A stretch of DNA of 64,000 nucleotides from positions 17,491,511-17,555,510 of the forward strand of contig CM055902.1 in NCBI GenBank assembly GCA_029582155.1, given 5' to 3'. This document shows, piece after piece, positions 1 through 60,400 of the stretch (its first letter is position 1; each line of letters starts with the position of its first letter). The DNA comes from Panopea generosa. Its lineage: Eukaryota > Mollusca > Bivalvia > Adapedonta > Hiatellidae. The notes below the pieces were generated by a model. The model was not told the origin of the DNA. It worked only from the letters and a program-made list of their open reading frames with translations, and did not search any database. The position numbers and the translations under genes were made by a program.

Positions 1-1885
1 TTAAATTCATCTTGACTATCTAAATCTTAACTATCTAAATCGTAACATTAAATGCATATTGGTTATCTAAATCTTGACTATTTAAAACGCATCATTAAGT
101 GGATTTTGACTATCTAGATCGCATCATTAAGTGCATTTTGACTATCTAAATCTTGACTATCTAGATCGCAACATTAAATGCATCTTGACTATCTAAATCT
201 TGACTATCTAAATCGCATCATTAAGTGCATCTTGACTATCTAGATCGCATCATTAAGTGCATTTTGACTATCTAAATCTTGACTTTCTAAATCGCATCAT
301 TTAGCCATCTTTCCTATTTAAATCGCATCATTAAGTGCATCTTGACTATCTAAATCTTGACTATCTATATAGCACCATTAAGTGCATCTTGACTACCTAA
401 ATCTTGACTATCTATATAGCATCATTAAGTGCATCTTGACTATATAAATCGCATCATTAAACGTATCTTTACTATCTAAATCTTGACTATCTAAAAAGCA
501 TCATTTAGTGCATTTTGACTATTTAGATTGCATCATTAAGTGCATTTAACTATCTAAATTGCATTATTAAGTGTATTTTGACTATCTAAATCGCATCATT
601 AAGTGCATTTAACTATCTAAATTGCATTATTAAGTGCATTTTTACTATCTAATGTTTGACTTTCTAAATCGCTTCATTAAATGCACTCTGAATATCTAAA
701 TCGCTTCATTAAATGCATCTTGACTATCTAAATCGCATCATTCAGTACATCTTGACTATCTAAATTACACCATTAAATGCATACTGACTATCTAAATTGC
801 ATCATTTAATGCATCTTGACTATCTAAATCTTGACTATGTAAATCGCATCATTAAATGAATTTTGACTATCTATATCGCATCATTAAATGCATCCTGACT
901 ATCTAAATCGCATCATTAAATGTATCTTGACTATCCAAATCGCATCATTAAATGAATCTTGACTATCTAAATCGCATCATTAAATGCATCTTGACTATCT
1001 AAATCGCATCATTAAATGCATTTTGACTATATAAATCACATAATTAAATGCATCTTGGCTATATAAATCGCATCATTAAATGCATTTTGACTATATAAAT
1101 CACACCATTAAATACATCTTGACTATCTAAATCGCATAATTAAATGCATCTTGGCTATATAAATCGCATCATTTAGTGCATCTTGACTATCTATATCGCA
1201 TCATTAAGTGCATTTTGACTTTCTAAATTTTGACTATCTAAATCGCTTTATTAGATGCATCCTGACTATCTAAATTCTTCATTAAACGCATTCTGACTAT
1301 CTAAATCGCATAATTAAATGCATCTTGACTATATAAATCGCATCATTAAAGACATCCTGACTATCTAAATTGCATCATTAAGTGCATCTTGTCTATCTAA
1401 ATCTCATCATTAAGTGCATCTTGACTATCTAAATCGCACCATTAAGTGCATCTTTTTTTTTATCTAAATCGTACCATTAAGTGCATCTTGTCTATCTTTA
1501 TCGTACCATTAAATGCATCTTGACTATCTAAATCACACCATTAAGTGCATCTTGACTATCTAAATCGTACCATTAAGTGCATCTTGACTATCTAAATCGT
1601 ACCATTAAGTGCATCTTGACTATCTTTATCGGACCATTAAGTGCATCTTGACTATCTTAATCGTACCATTAAGTGCATCTTGTCTATCTTTATCGTACCA
1701 TTAAGTGCATCTTGTCTATCTTTATCGTACCATTAAGTGCATCTTGACTATCTAAATCGTACCATTAAGTGCAAATATTTTTTATCTCAATCGCATCATT
1801 AGGTGCATCTTGGCTATTTAAATTGAATCATTAAATGTACCTTGACTATCTTAATCGCATCATTAAGTACATCTGGACTATCTAA
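1..1885. repeat. 32-bp minisatellite array
   Basis: Unit about TGCATCTTGACTATCTAAAT + CGCATCATTAAG, near 32 bp, some 55-60 copies with many variants and frequent half-units (an extra TTGACTATCTAAATC). It starts before the window. On the LRP5/6 transcript this is intronic, just past EGF3. Confidence 0.95.
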
Positions 1886-2010
1886 TTGAATTAGAAATAA
1901 GAAAATAAAGAATGTGTCTGCTCTTGTTTCCATTCGAAGCAAATTAAAAAGATAAAAAACATATATTTAAGAGTCCTTTGATGGTCGTTATAAATATATT
2001 ATTGCCCTAC

Positions 2011-50165
<48,155 letters not shown>

Positions 50166-50425
50166 GGCGATTTTAAATATAAACATTCAATACTTCTTTA
50201 TCTCCTCGCAGTTTACGTATAATTCCTCCTGTTGGTGTAGATATTTAAATGGAGTACTTAAACGACCAATTAACGGCAAGTGCTGCCTTGACAAACGAAA
50301 AATTAACTAAGTTATAGTCAAGTGGACATTTACCGAGATTTGTTTTTGAAAGCTTGACCTCAATAAACTTGTCTCATTAAATCTAAGTATAATTCGTCAA
50401 CTTCCCTGTTTCGTCACCAAGTTAG
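50166..50425 (-). promoter_or_regulatory. Putative LRP5/6 5' UTR and proximal promoter
   Basis: This 260-bp stretch separates the LRP5/6 start codon from a minus-strand SINE. On the transcript strand it contains an ATTGG (inverted CCAAT) at about 50265, an AT-rich ATTTAAATAT about 90 bp before the ATG, and no upstream ATG close to the start. There is no strong TATA box or CpG island. The assignment is by position only. Confidence 0.3.
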
Positions 50426-50716
50426 ATTTGATTGATTGAATATTTAGCGTCATTTTATGCCATCGAAGGCTAACAGACGATCAGTTAACCTAACCACTGT
50501 TTCCTGGGATCCTGAAAGGTTAACGAGTACTCGAGTTCATCGCATCTCCGCAAGTAACTGATAACTTTCCCACTTGAATCAGCGATGAGAGACGTATGAT
50601 AATGAGACACAATGTCGTATATCAATCATCACGGAGATTGTGGCTGGGCGGGGATTCGAACTCACGATTCCTGGTTTGATAGTCAGACGCGTAACCGACT
50701 GAACTTATCGGGCGCG
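50423..50716 (-). mobile_element. SINE type A upstream of LRP5/6 exon 1
   Basis: Minus-strand copy with tail GATTGATTGAATATTTAGCG and head ending near 50716. It stands about 260 bp upstream of the LRP5/6 start codon, so it bounds any proximal promoter. Confidence 0.85.
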
Positions 50717-50945
50717 GCTTTCGCCAGTTTAACAGCCTGTCTGACAGTGAGGTACATATATAACTACTGTGTAAGTTTAGTGAGAATCCAATGGCGACTG
50801 GAGTTACTCAAGTGCACACAAAGTCAAATATTATTTGAGTCTTTATTTAACGCAGGAACTAATTTGAACAAATCTTCCATGAAGCCCTCAAACGTATATG
50901 CACATTATTAACATTAATGTGCTTAATAACACAGTCACATAAGCA

Positions 50946-51614
50946 AGAGGGCCAAGATGGCCCTATATCGCTCACCTGACTGACCTTGAGTTACCAAACT
51001 TAAGTAGATTATATAATACATGTACACTCAAAATTCCAGAAAAACGAGTTGGGCGAGTAGTTAGAAGTTTTATTTATTTTTGAAGATATAACAGATGCTT
51101 AGAAAAGTTCAAACTTGGTAGAGATTCGGCCATGGTAAATGTCAGTGAAATTACATCGAAATCAGGTCATTATATTCTGACAAGAAGGCTTTTTGAAGTT
51201 TTTACTATAGCTGCCTATATAGTTAACTAGCACCTCACTGTGGCGGTCATGTTTTTTAACAAATCACAACGGCTTGAACAAACTTGGTAAAGGGTCACCC
51301 AAGGAACATTTCTGCGAAATTGTTTTAAAATCGACCCAGTGGTTTCTGACAAGAAGATTTTTTAAGTTTTTACTCATTAAAATTGCCCCACCCCCTTGCG
51401 GCCATGTTTTTTGACGAATCAAGTTGGCTTGCACAAACTTGGTAGAGGGTCACCCAAGCATTATTTCTGTGAAGTTATATCAAAATTGACCCTGTGGTTT
51501 CAGAGGAGAAGTTGTTAGAAGCTAAAAGTCAACGACGGACGACAGACGAAGGACGATGGACACCAGGCGTTCACAAAATCTCACCTTTGAGCCTTTGGCT
51601 CAGGTGAGCTAAAA
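50946..51614 (+). mobile_element. TIR-like dispersed repeat (GCTCACCTGA ends)
   Basis: The stretch starts GGGCCAAGATGGCCC... CGCTCACCTGA and ends CTCAGGTGAGCT, so its ends are inverse. Inside, a block of roughly 165 bp (TTGNACAAACTTGGTANAGGGTCACCCAAG) is repeated about three times, ending in a GACGGACGACAGACG tract. This style of repeat is abundant in bivalve genomes (recollection, not searched). Non-coding. Confidence 0.6.
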
Positions 51615-52059
51615 AAAAACAGTATTAGAAATTATTCATCGGTTTTAGGTAAAGAAAATCGTGAAGTCTTTCATTTACAACCCTCTCAATAAGTTGATTT
51701 TTAAGAAGAAGGTACTGAAGAGTTAAATTTGAACAGAAATGGTCATTAAATGTATTTGCTGCCGCATACGAGTTGGAAATTCGGTTACCTTCTTTGTCTT
51801 TGTGTTCGATAATTAAAGCCAGATAATTAATTTCAAATGTTCCAAAGTTCCTAAGTTTCTTCTATTTGAGTCAAAAGTTTCACGATATTAGTTTTTTCTT
51901 TAGTTTAAAGAACTAAAGACTTAACAGTTTATCTCCATAATTCATAGTTTGCAATATCGTTCTGTTGGTGAAAAACGTTTCTTTTATGTATTGAATCGAA
52001 TATTTCTTTGTTGATTCAGTCAAGCCGGTTAACCCTTTTTACTCTTTTACTTTTTACTC

Positions 52060-52620
52060 GCAGGGAGCTCCCGGGGAACCCTATGCGTTAAGACTCGGCA
52101 TATAACAAAGTGGTGCTGATACAATTTCTGACGTTGGACCTTAATGTGACCTTGACCTTTGAGCTACGGACATAAGATTGCGCGAGACACATCGTATGAT
52201 TATGGTGAACGTTTGAGACATGCTATTTTAAAATATGTCAAGTGGTTTACAAGAGCTGGAACGGACACGAAATTCTGTATCTATTTCTGACCTTGAACCG
52301 CTAAGCCTGACCTTGACCTTCAATATACGGACCCGGGTCTTGCGTGTCACACTTCGTCTTTGATTACGGTAAACATTTGTGGCATGTAATTATAAAATAT
52401 TTCAAATGGTTTACAAGATATGGAGCGGACACAAAATTGTGTATGTATTTCTGACCTTAAACCTTTAAGGGTGATCTTGACCATTGGGATACGGACCTGA
52501 GTCTTGCATCCAACACTTCGTCTCATTATGTTGTGCAAATTTACTTGAAATCCCTTAATGCTATAAGTGATAGTCCGGACAAGGTAGGGCGGACAGGCGG
52601 ACAGTCGGATGCACATGCAC
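52060..52620. repeat. ~162-bp tandem repeat, three copies
   Basis: Each copy has GACCTTGACCTTYRA..ACGGAC, a TTGCG...CACTTCGTC block and GGTTTACAAGANNTGGANCGGACAC. Ends in GGGCGGACAGGCGGACAGTC. Diverged copies. Confidence 0.8.
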
Positions 52621-52787
52621 CGACCGGAAATTGTGACGACTAGATCACTGCAATCGGGTTCGACAATGAAATGAAAACTGCCGGGTAAAATACACGATGG
52701 AACTTTCTTTGAAAAATATATAGTATTACAGTGACCATTTTGCAATGATCACGGAACTAAGATGTATTCATTTTAATTATTGACGAC

Positions 52788-53093
52788 CGCGGCATGGTCC
52801 TGTGGTAGAGTGTCCGCCTCGCATGTGGAAGGTCGTAGGTTCGATCCCCAGCCGGGTCATACCAAAGACTTTAAAAATGATACTAGAATATTCCTCGCTT
52901 GACGCTCAGCATTTAGGGGAAAGTTCTAGGTCTGGTCGGCCCGGTGTCAGTATAATGTGACTAGGTGGGGTATCATACCATGTGTCTGCGGCAAGATACT
53001 CCAGTGCGACAGCGCTCAGAATACTGTCTAGTAGACACCGTCGCGATATGACTGAAAAATTGTTGAAAGCGACGCTAAACACCATACAACATA
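52788..53093 (+). mobile_element. SINE type D (tRNA-derived)
   Basis: Head GGTCCTGTGGTAGAGTGTCC and GGTTCGATCCCCAGC, a long body with TACTCCAGTGCGACAGCGCT and a tail GCGACGCTAAACACCATACA. Well preserved. Confidence 0.85.
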
Positions 53094-53192
53094 ATTATTG
53101 ATAATACAATATACTCCTCCACGAACAGAACTGGATATATATGTTATATACATTGTATATAACTTGCTATGTGATGAAAATAGCATTAAACC

Positions 53193-54330
53193 ATGAATAT
53201 ATCTTCGAAAGAGAGATATTGCTATTCAAGTTCTAACTTAAGAGCACCACAGAGTTTGCTTAAAACAGTTCCTAACTATTTCATTAGTATATCTGGAGTA
53301 CAACTTTTACTGCTTACATGTGGACAAAGTGCTAACTGTTCCATTAGTATAAGCGGAACACATCATTCATTGCTTTCAGACAGACAAGATGATAATTAAT
53401 GATTTTGCATATTTGAAGACAACTTTTATTGCATCAAGCTGGGCAAAGTACTAACTATTACATTAGCTTATTTGGAACACAACATCCACTGCTACAACGC
53501 AGATAAAGTGCTAACTTTCCATTAGCCTATTTGGAACACAACATCCACTGCTACCACGCAGATAAAGTGCTAACTATTCCATTAGCCTATTTGGAACAAA
53601 ACATCCACTGCTACCATGCAGATAAAGTGCTAACTATTCCATTAGCCTATTTGGTACACAACATCCACTGCTACAATGCAGATAAAGTGCTAACTATTCC
53701 ATTAGCCTATTTGGAACACAACACCCACTGCTACCACGCAGATAAAGTGCTAACTATTCCATTAGCCTATTTGGAACACAACATCCATTGCTACCACGCA
53801 GATAACATGGTAACTATTTCATTAGCCTATTTGAAACACAACATTCATTGCTACCATGCAGATAACATGGTAACTATTCCATTAGCCTATTTGGAACTCA
53901 ACATTCATTGCTACCATACAGACAACATGGTAACTATTCCATTAGCCTATTTGGAACACAACATTCATTGCTACCATACAGATAACATGGTAACTATTCC
54001 ATTATCCTATTTGGAACACAACATTCATTGCTACCACGCAGATAACATGGTAACTATTCCATTAGCCTATTTGGAACACAACATCCATTGCTACCATACA
54101 GACAACATGGTAACTATTCCATTAGCCTATTTGGAACACAACATTCATTGCTACCATACAGATAACATGGTAACTATTCCATTATCCTATTTGGAACACA
54201 ACATCCATTGCTACCATACAGACAACATGGTAACTATTCCATTAGCCTATTTGGAACACAACATTCATTGCTACCATACAGACAACATGGTAACTATTCT
54301 ATTTGCATATTTCAAGAACAAGACTCAATT
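53193..54330. repeat. 60-bp satellite array
   Basis: Unit TATTCCATTAGCCTATTTGG + AACACAACATTCATTGCTAC + CATACAGATAACATGGTAAC, about 19 copies. Early units carry GATAAAGTGCTAAC, later ones GATAACATGGTAAC. Open in one frame for 282 codons (53531-54379) because 60 is a multiple of 3. Confidence 0.95.
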
Positions 54331-54386
54331 AAACAAGCAACACCAACTGTTTACTTTTCGTTTAATATTTTACAAGTAAGTCAGTA

Positions 54387-54650
54387 CGTCTGACTATCAA
54401 TCCAGGGGTCGTGAGTTTGAATCCCCCGCCCGGCAACGTTCTCCGTGATGATTGATATACGACATTGTGTCTCATTATCATTCATCTCTCACCACTGATT
54501 CAAGTGGAAAAGTCATCAGTTACTTGCGTAGATGTGGTGTTCTCGAGTACTGGTTAATCCCAGGAAACAGTAGTTAGGTTAACTGATCGTCTGTTAGTCC
54601 TAGACAGAATAAAAATGACGCTAAATATTCAATCAATCAATCAATCATCA
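54387..54650 (+). mobile_element. SINE type A, 5' truncated
   Basis: Begins inside the tRNA head (TACGTCTGACTATCAATCCA) directly beyond the 60-bp satellite and ends in an (AATC)n tail. The A box is missing. Confidence 0.85.
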
Positions 54651-57213
54651 ATCAGTTATTGCTGTCAGCCAAAGTGGCAACCCTTAAGAGCAGATTATTT
54701 GCGGTATATACAAAAGTGCACATAAAAAAAAAATAACAAGTTTCTGTTTTAAGCTGTTTTATATCATGATTAAATAAAGAAAGGTTTCACATCAATTAAT
54801 GCAACTTGTGCTACCCAGATCAATAACAACAACTGCAGATGTACAAGCCTATAACTGGCTAGAATCATAATATGTGATGAATGATCAGTTTTTATGTATA
54901 CCTCAAAAGTGTCACTGAAATTACTTGCATGAAGTTTCACGATATAAATTCTAGCACATGAAGTGCCAATTTATATTATTTCTGTAAAACGTTACTAAGT
55001 CCTGAAAAAAACCAACACATTTTTATTTTTTTTGAAAGAGGTTTAATACCATTTTTCAACACATTTTAAGTTATATATGGCATATCCAGTTTTAATGGTG
55101 GAGGAAGACCTCAAAATGAATCTGAGTAGAACCACTGTCCTTCCACAAGTAACTGCCAAACTTTCGCACATAATGTTTTTTGAGCGACAGTGACTAGCCC
55201 CTATGGCCTTAGCAGTGAGAAGTAGGTGACCTGATCATCTTGAAAAAATCTGTCTAGCATTTGAGAGACAACCCAGGATCTTATATACATTAAAGTGTAT
55301 GTTTATGTTATGTGCAGTAGACATGTGTATATAAAATATTATTATGAATAAACTTTGATTTAAACCGTTGCTGGAGGTGTATCACAATTAATCAATGATT
55401 CAATCGGGCCATATAGGCAAATTATACAAAATTAAATTATATACAAAAAATTAAGTTTTTATTCATAAATTTATCTGGTAATATGAATTTACAAAATAAA
55501 TCACAGACAACAGTCAAATATCTTCTGTAACATACATCCACGCCCGAGTGGTGAATAATTACTGCCTATATACAATGCATGAAACTATCCATGTGTTTGT
55601 TTATACTGGAATGTGAAAGAACCATTACTTTGCTTATTATTTTTTAATTTTCGTTTTGTCTCCTTAAAATATACAAACACAAACAGACAGTATGGTTAAT
55701 TGTTCTTAACTGCCACTCAACACTTTTTTTTGAAAATTATATATCTACATAATGCAAATTATAAAAGCAAATCACCAGTGTCTGCCAAAGTACATAATAT
55801 TGAGAACTTGAAAGAAGTTAACACTGGTAAATGTTTGAAAGGTATCTTTTTTAAATAAATGTGTTTATTTGTGACACAAAGAGCGACACAAGTTTTAATT
55901 GAGTTTGTTTTATCCTATATGAAAGAAAAAAATCCAAGAAAAATGCATTTTTTTTTTCAAATGTGAAATATATTTGTAACACTTTAATATATGTGTACAA
56001 TGCACATGGTATTAGTACCTATACCAATTTCCAATCAAACACAACTAATATTATACCAAATTTACGTTTGGAAGAAAAAAATGCCTTTTTTATGTCATGC
56101 TAATATGGTACTGGTAGTTAATATTTTTGTCTGCCACCTGTTAATAATGTAAATGAAGTTTATTAAGGAACACACTGAACGTACTGAAAAAATGGCTTCA
56201 AAACAAAGTTTCACAGTTTGGCAAATTTGCTTCTTTTAAAATAGTGTTACTTGTTTTTCACTATTTCTTGTATGTAAAATGACTTTTTTAATTGTCAAAA
56301 TGAAGTCATCTTGTACAAAATTATATATGCATAAATACAGGTCTCTTTCAAACACAAAAGTGTACACCTATTGAAACCATTTGCACTAGGCTATTCTCAA
56401 TAACATATACAATCAAACAATTCTGTTATACTGTCAGTGATCAATTATTTCACAATTGGAATCATGTATTTCAACTGCAAACAAAATAATTCAATTTGTG
56501 ATCTACTTACAAATGTATTCTACAAGATTTCTTGGTTAAATATCTTTTTTATCCTAAAAAATACATTAAGCAAAGTCATATCTGGCAATCATTCCTGGGT
56601 ACATCAATGTGATCTGACAAATGTGACAAGGTCTAAATAAACAAAAACTGTGTAAATTAATATAAATAACACCTCTTAACTTCTTAAATGTTAGTTTTGT
56701 CATTGGTTGCCAGCATGTTGTTCTTAAATTTTATTTTCACACATCATTTGATAACTGAGGGAATATTATTTGCACATCTATGCATCATTTCCGAATACAA
56801 TTTATGCATAAAATATTTAAAAATAAATTTTATCTGTATATTACAGGATGTACCTGTAAGAATGACTGTTCTTAGTTGTTTTTTTTTAAACATTAATAAA
56901 TCAATCAATATTTGTCTTTATTGTTAGAATGTTCTTTTGACAATATTCACTTACAAGGTGGGTACCAGCTCATCCATTTACTATACCCCAGTTCAACATA
57001 TATTTTCACTTTACATCCAAATGTTAATTTAACTGTTCAAATTGATTTAAAAAAAAAAATAGAATATAGTGAACATTTCCTTCGACTTTCCTTTATTTGT
57101 TATTCAGATGTTCTAACATGTATCACCACAATTTTGTTTGGAATTCAACTACTATCTATCCAATATATTGGCTTCAATTCAGCATCTTCACATGCATTTT
57201 TCAAAATATACTT
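54651..57213. other. AT-rich region 3' of RNASEK
   Basis: Apart from the type B SINE, no repeat or exon recognised. Part of it may be a long RNASEK 3' UTR on the minus strand; AATAAA matches on that strand are many and do not decide it. Confidence 0.4.
55040..55240 (-). mobile_element. SINE type B, degenerate
   Basis: TTTAATACCATTTTTCAACA, then CATATCCAGTTTTAATGG and a decayed tRNA head around 55190-55240. Confidence 0.75.
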
Positions 57214-57441
57214 CTATTTCATCTCGTAGCTTTGTTTGGAATTCCATCTAAATTGAATGAACGAAAATATGAAGCATAAAACATAAATTCCTGCCGCAAT
57301 GAAACAGTTCAGTGCCACTTGCTCATACTTCTCATGGATATAAGACATTGTATAGTTCCTGTCCTGCCAATCTTTTTCAACAAACGGAATATCCTCAAAC
57401 AGGGCTGGACTGTGAAGTCTGTAGAATACACCCATTAAAGC
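57214..57441 (-). CDS. RNASEK: RNASEK exon 2
   Basis: 228 nt including TAG. Acceptor ATATATTTCAG, phase 0. It encodes the end of helix 1, the acidic lumenal loop (FEDIPFVEKDW plus a longer NYTMSYIHEK segment with one N-glycosylation sequon, NYT), helix 2 and a short cytosolic tail ending EMK. Several AATAAA matches lie downstream on this strand (first at 57092-57097), so the 3' UTR end is uncertain. Confidence 0.95.
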   Translation of the reverse strand, partial: ALMGVFYRLHSPALFEDIPFVEKDWQDRNYTMSYIHEKYEQVALNCFIAAGIYVLCFIFSFIQFRWNSKQSYEMK

Positions 57442-60400
57442 CTGAAATATATTTAAAAAGTAATCTTAATTTAACTGATTCAGTCTTCACAATTATTTTT
57501 TTGTTACTAAGTGGGAAAAAATCTTTACAACATTTACGAGCCTTTCAATAAATCCAGGATCTGAGAGTTTGATCATCTCTCACAGCTATTTGTGATGTCC
57601 TTGAACAAGACACTCTTTCCGAATGTGCTAAGTACTGGTTCTATCAAAGAAGATGTTGCATCTGATTGGTGCATAAGTTGTAATAACTTGTTTCACAATC
57701 AAAGTATAATAAATAAGTTTAAAAAAATATTTAGAAATGGCTTCTCGCATGAAGGTAAAATATTTTTATATACAGGAAACATCTTATATTGTAGTTCATG
57801 CGAGATATTATGCCATTATGTCAAACATCTTTGTTAAAATGTCCCTTCCACACACCCTCAATATTTGACTAAACTACAATTTCCCCATGATGTGCTTCCA
57901 TGCATCATTTACATAGATCTACACTACATTATACATCAACATATTCACACTTGACTACTATGCGATGGGTGGTGCTAGGTCAAGAAAAAATAATGAAAGG
58001 ATAGACAGTAAGAAGAGGTTGGAAAGTTAAAAGGTAGAAATTAGAATAAGGTGGTTTCAGCTACTTTTTTGCCGATTCAACCCATAACTTTCTGGTTACC
58101 ATGGCCAACACAGCAATATGAATGACTAGAGACTACTTGTTGCCGGATCCCTACAAAATAGAATGAGAGTGGTGACAGTCCCTGCTTGAAGGATACCCAG
58201 TCAGTCGTATCAGCAACATTGGCAGACAGACTGTTCCATACTGTAGTTTTTTGTGAAAAGAATGAATATCTGTAGTATGATGCAGATGTAGATGGCTGGC
58301 AGAATTTCCTCGAGTGGGAGGATCTGGTATGGCCCTGGGGGATTTACAGTGAAGTCGGTAAATGACAATCTCGGTAAAAAGGATTTATATAGTAAATGGA
58401 TTGGTGACCTCGGTAAAAAGGCAATTATATAGTACAATAGTGAATATCACACCTACCGTGGATATGTTTTGTCACCTTCACTCGCCTCATTAATGAGGTG
58501 TGATAAAACATCGGCAGTTTGGATACTGATCTTACGGTCATATGGGAAATGATGTTTACGTTGTATTTGCCAATAAACAATATATGTGTATTCTAAGAGT
58601 TTGAATTTGCAAATATGTAGATCATATACAGTTCTTAAATGTATTTTGATGCTGAGTATATCGCCGTCTTCATTACAATTACAAAATAACCAACCTCAGT
58701 TTCATTACCGATTATGACTAAAACCTGGCATTAGCTTGGATGCTGATCACACGGTGCCATAATTAAAAACATGTATTGAACACTTTAGGGTATTACTAGA
58801 TTTTTTATTGGATTAGTTTTAAGAAGATAAAAAATCTGAGAGAGTGAATGGTTGGACATGAATGCAAATGAATTACATGGATATATTGAACTTTAACATA
58901 CTCAGTGACTCAGAATATTTTATTGTTCGAACGACTTGTTTAGAAAAAAAAGTATTTTGAAGAGAACGGTTTCATTGAAATGGTATTGCAGTTACTAGTT
59001 AAAGCAACGATTAGTCTGTGGTATGAATTTAAAAGAAGTCGGCATCATTAAAATGGTACATTGTCTACATTGTCTATCACACCTGTTGATTAAGGTGAGC
59101 TGTAATCTAATTAAAAAGATGATTCGCATACTTCTTTAACAAACTGATTAATTAATGCGTGCCATAGACGACAGTTTAAGACGAAGAGGGGACACGGAGC
59201 CTGTCATTCTTGATGAATCGCTTGCAGATCAGACGCCGACTGACGACATCACCGACGAAGCTCTCGTGACTCAGGAGATTCCCGATGAACCGCTTGCAGA
59301 CCAGCCGCCGATTGACGACATCACCGACGAATCCCCCGTGACTCAGGAGATTCCCGATGTTACGTTCAACTTGACGGGAAGACAGTTCCAGCAGACGAGA
59401 GCACCACTGGAGGATTCCTTGGCAGACCAGCCGCTGACTGATGACATCCCCGATAACGCTCCAGTCACGTATGAGATTGTGGAATCGGGGACAATCCGAG
59501 GGGCTCCCAAGCTTGTAAGCAGTGACGGCTACACATACACTCGAGGGGTGAGTTATTACTGCATCAATACTATATCTGCATTTTAAAGTAAGCCTACTAT
59601 TTGCGGCTGTGGTGAGTTAATCGGCATATTATCTGGATCCAAGCAAAAAAGCAGTAAATTTGAAAGAGACATGCTTTAAATTGATTATTAAAAAAAGACA
59701 TCGAATTACATATTGATTAATTTGTATAATTTGTATTTATATTATTTGTTTCAGGTCAAATCTGGGGATAAACGCTACTGGAGATGTGCCATCAGAAACA
59801 AGACCACAACATGTACAGCCTCTGTCAAGGAGTTCATGGGGATGTTCACGTCAGGGCTCAGCGGCCATGTCCACCCTGCAGATCCCGGTGCACGTAACAA
59901 GGTCAAGATCACACAGAAGGTGAGTTACGTGTAATATTACTTCTTTATCCACAAGACACAGATGCCCCCACTTCCGCTTTGTCATAAATTGCCCTATAAT
60001 ATATCCATATTTCAAGTTTCCGTAGTACAAACGGATAAAGGCAAATGGTTGATAAATTCCCATCATCTCTTATATCTACAAATGTAACATAACGATTCTT
60101 TTAATAAATGTTTATGCGAGTTCAGATATTTTTATATCTTGTAAGCGTATGAATAAATATAACAGTTTTAAGGATGTACTAATGTGTATCATTTTCTATC
60201 TTTCTACTTAGGTAAAAGAATGTGCCAAGGAGAGAAAGTTTGAGCCAGCGGCAGCCATCGTCGAGCGTGTGATGAAGGAACTGATATTGCCCGATGATGT
60301 AAATCTGCCCAAACCCGATCATCTGGCCCGAAATTCTCATGAAAACAAAGAGACTTATGTAATGTAAATATTAAGGATTTAGAGAATTTAATGAGTCATA

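Noticed and set aside
52347-52745. 132-codon minus-strand ORF
   Set aside because: Lies within the 162-bp tandem repeat and shows no protein family features.
56437-57279. Several plus-strand ORFs in AT-rich sequence opposite RNASEK
   Set aside because: Composition-driven, hydrophobic by base content, no motif; the partner strand holds the real exon.
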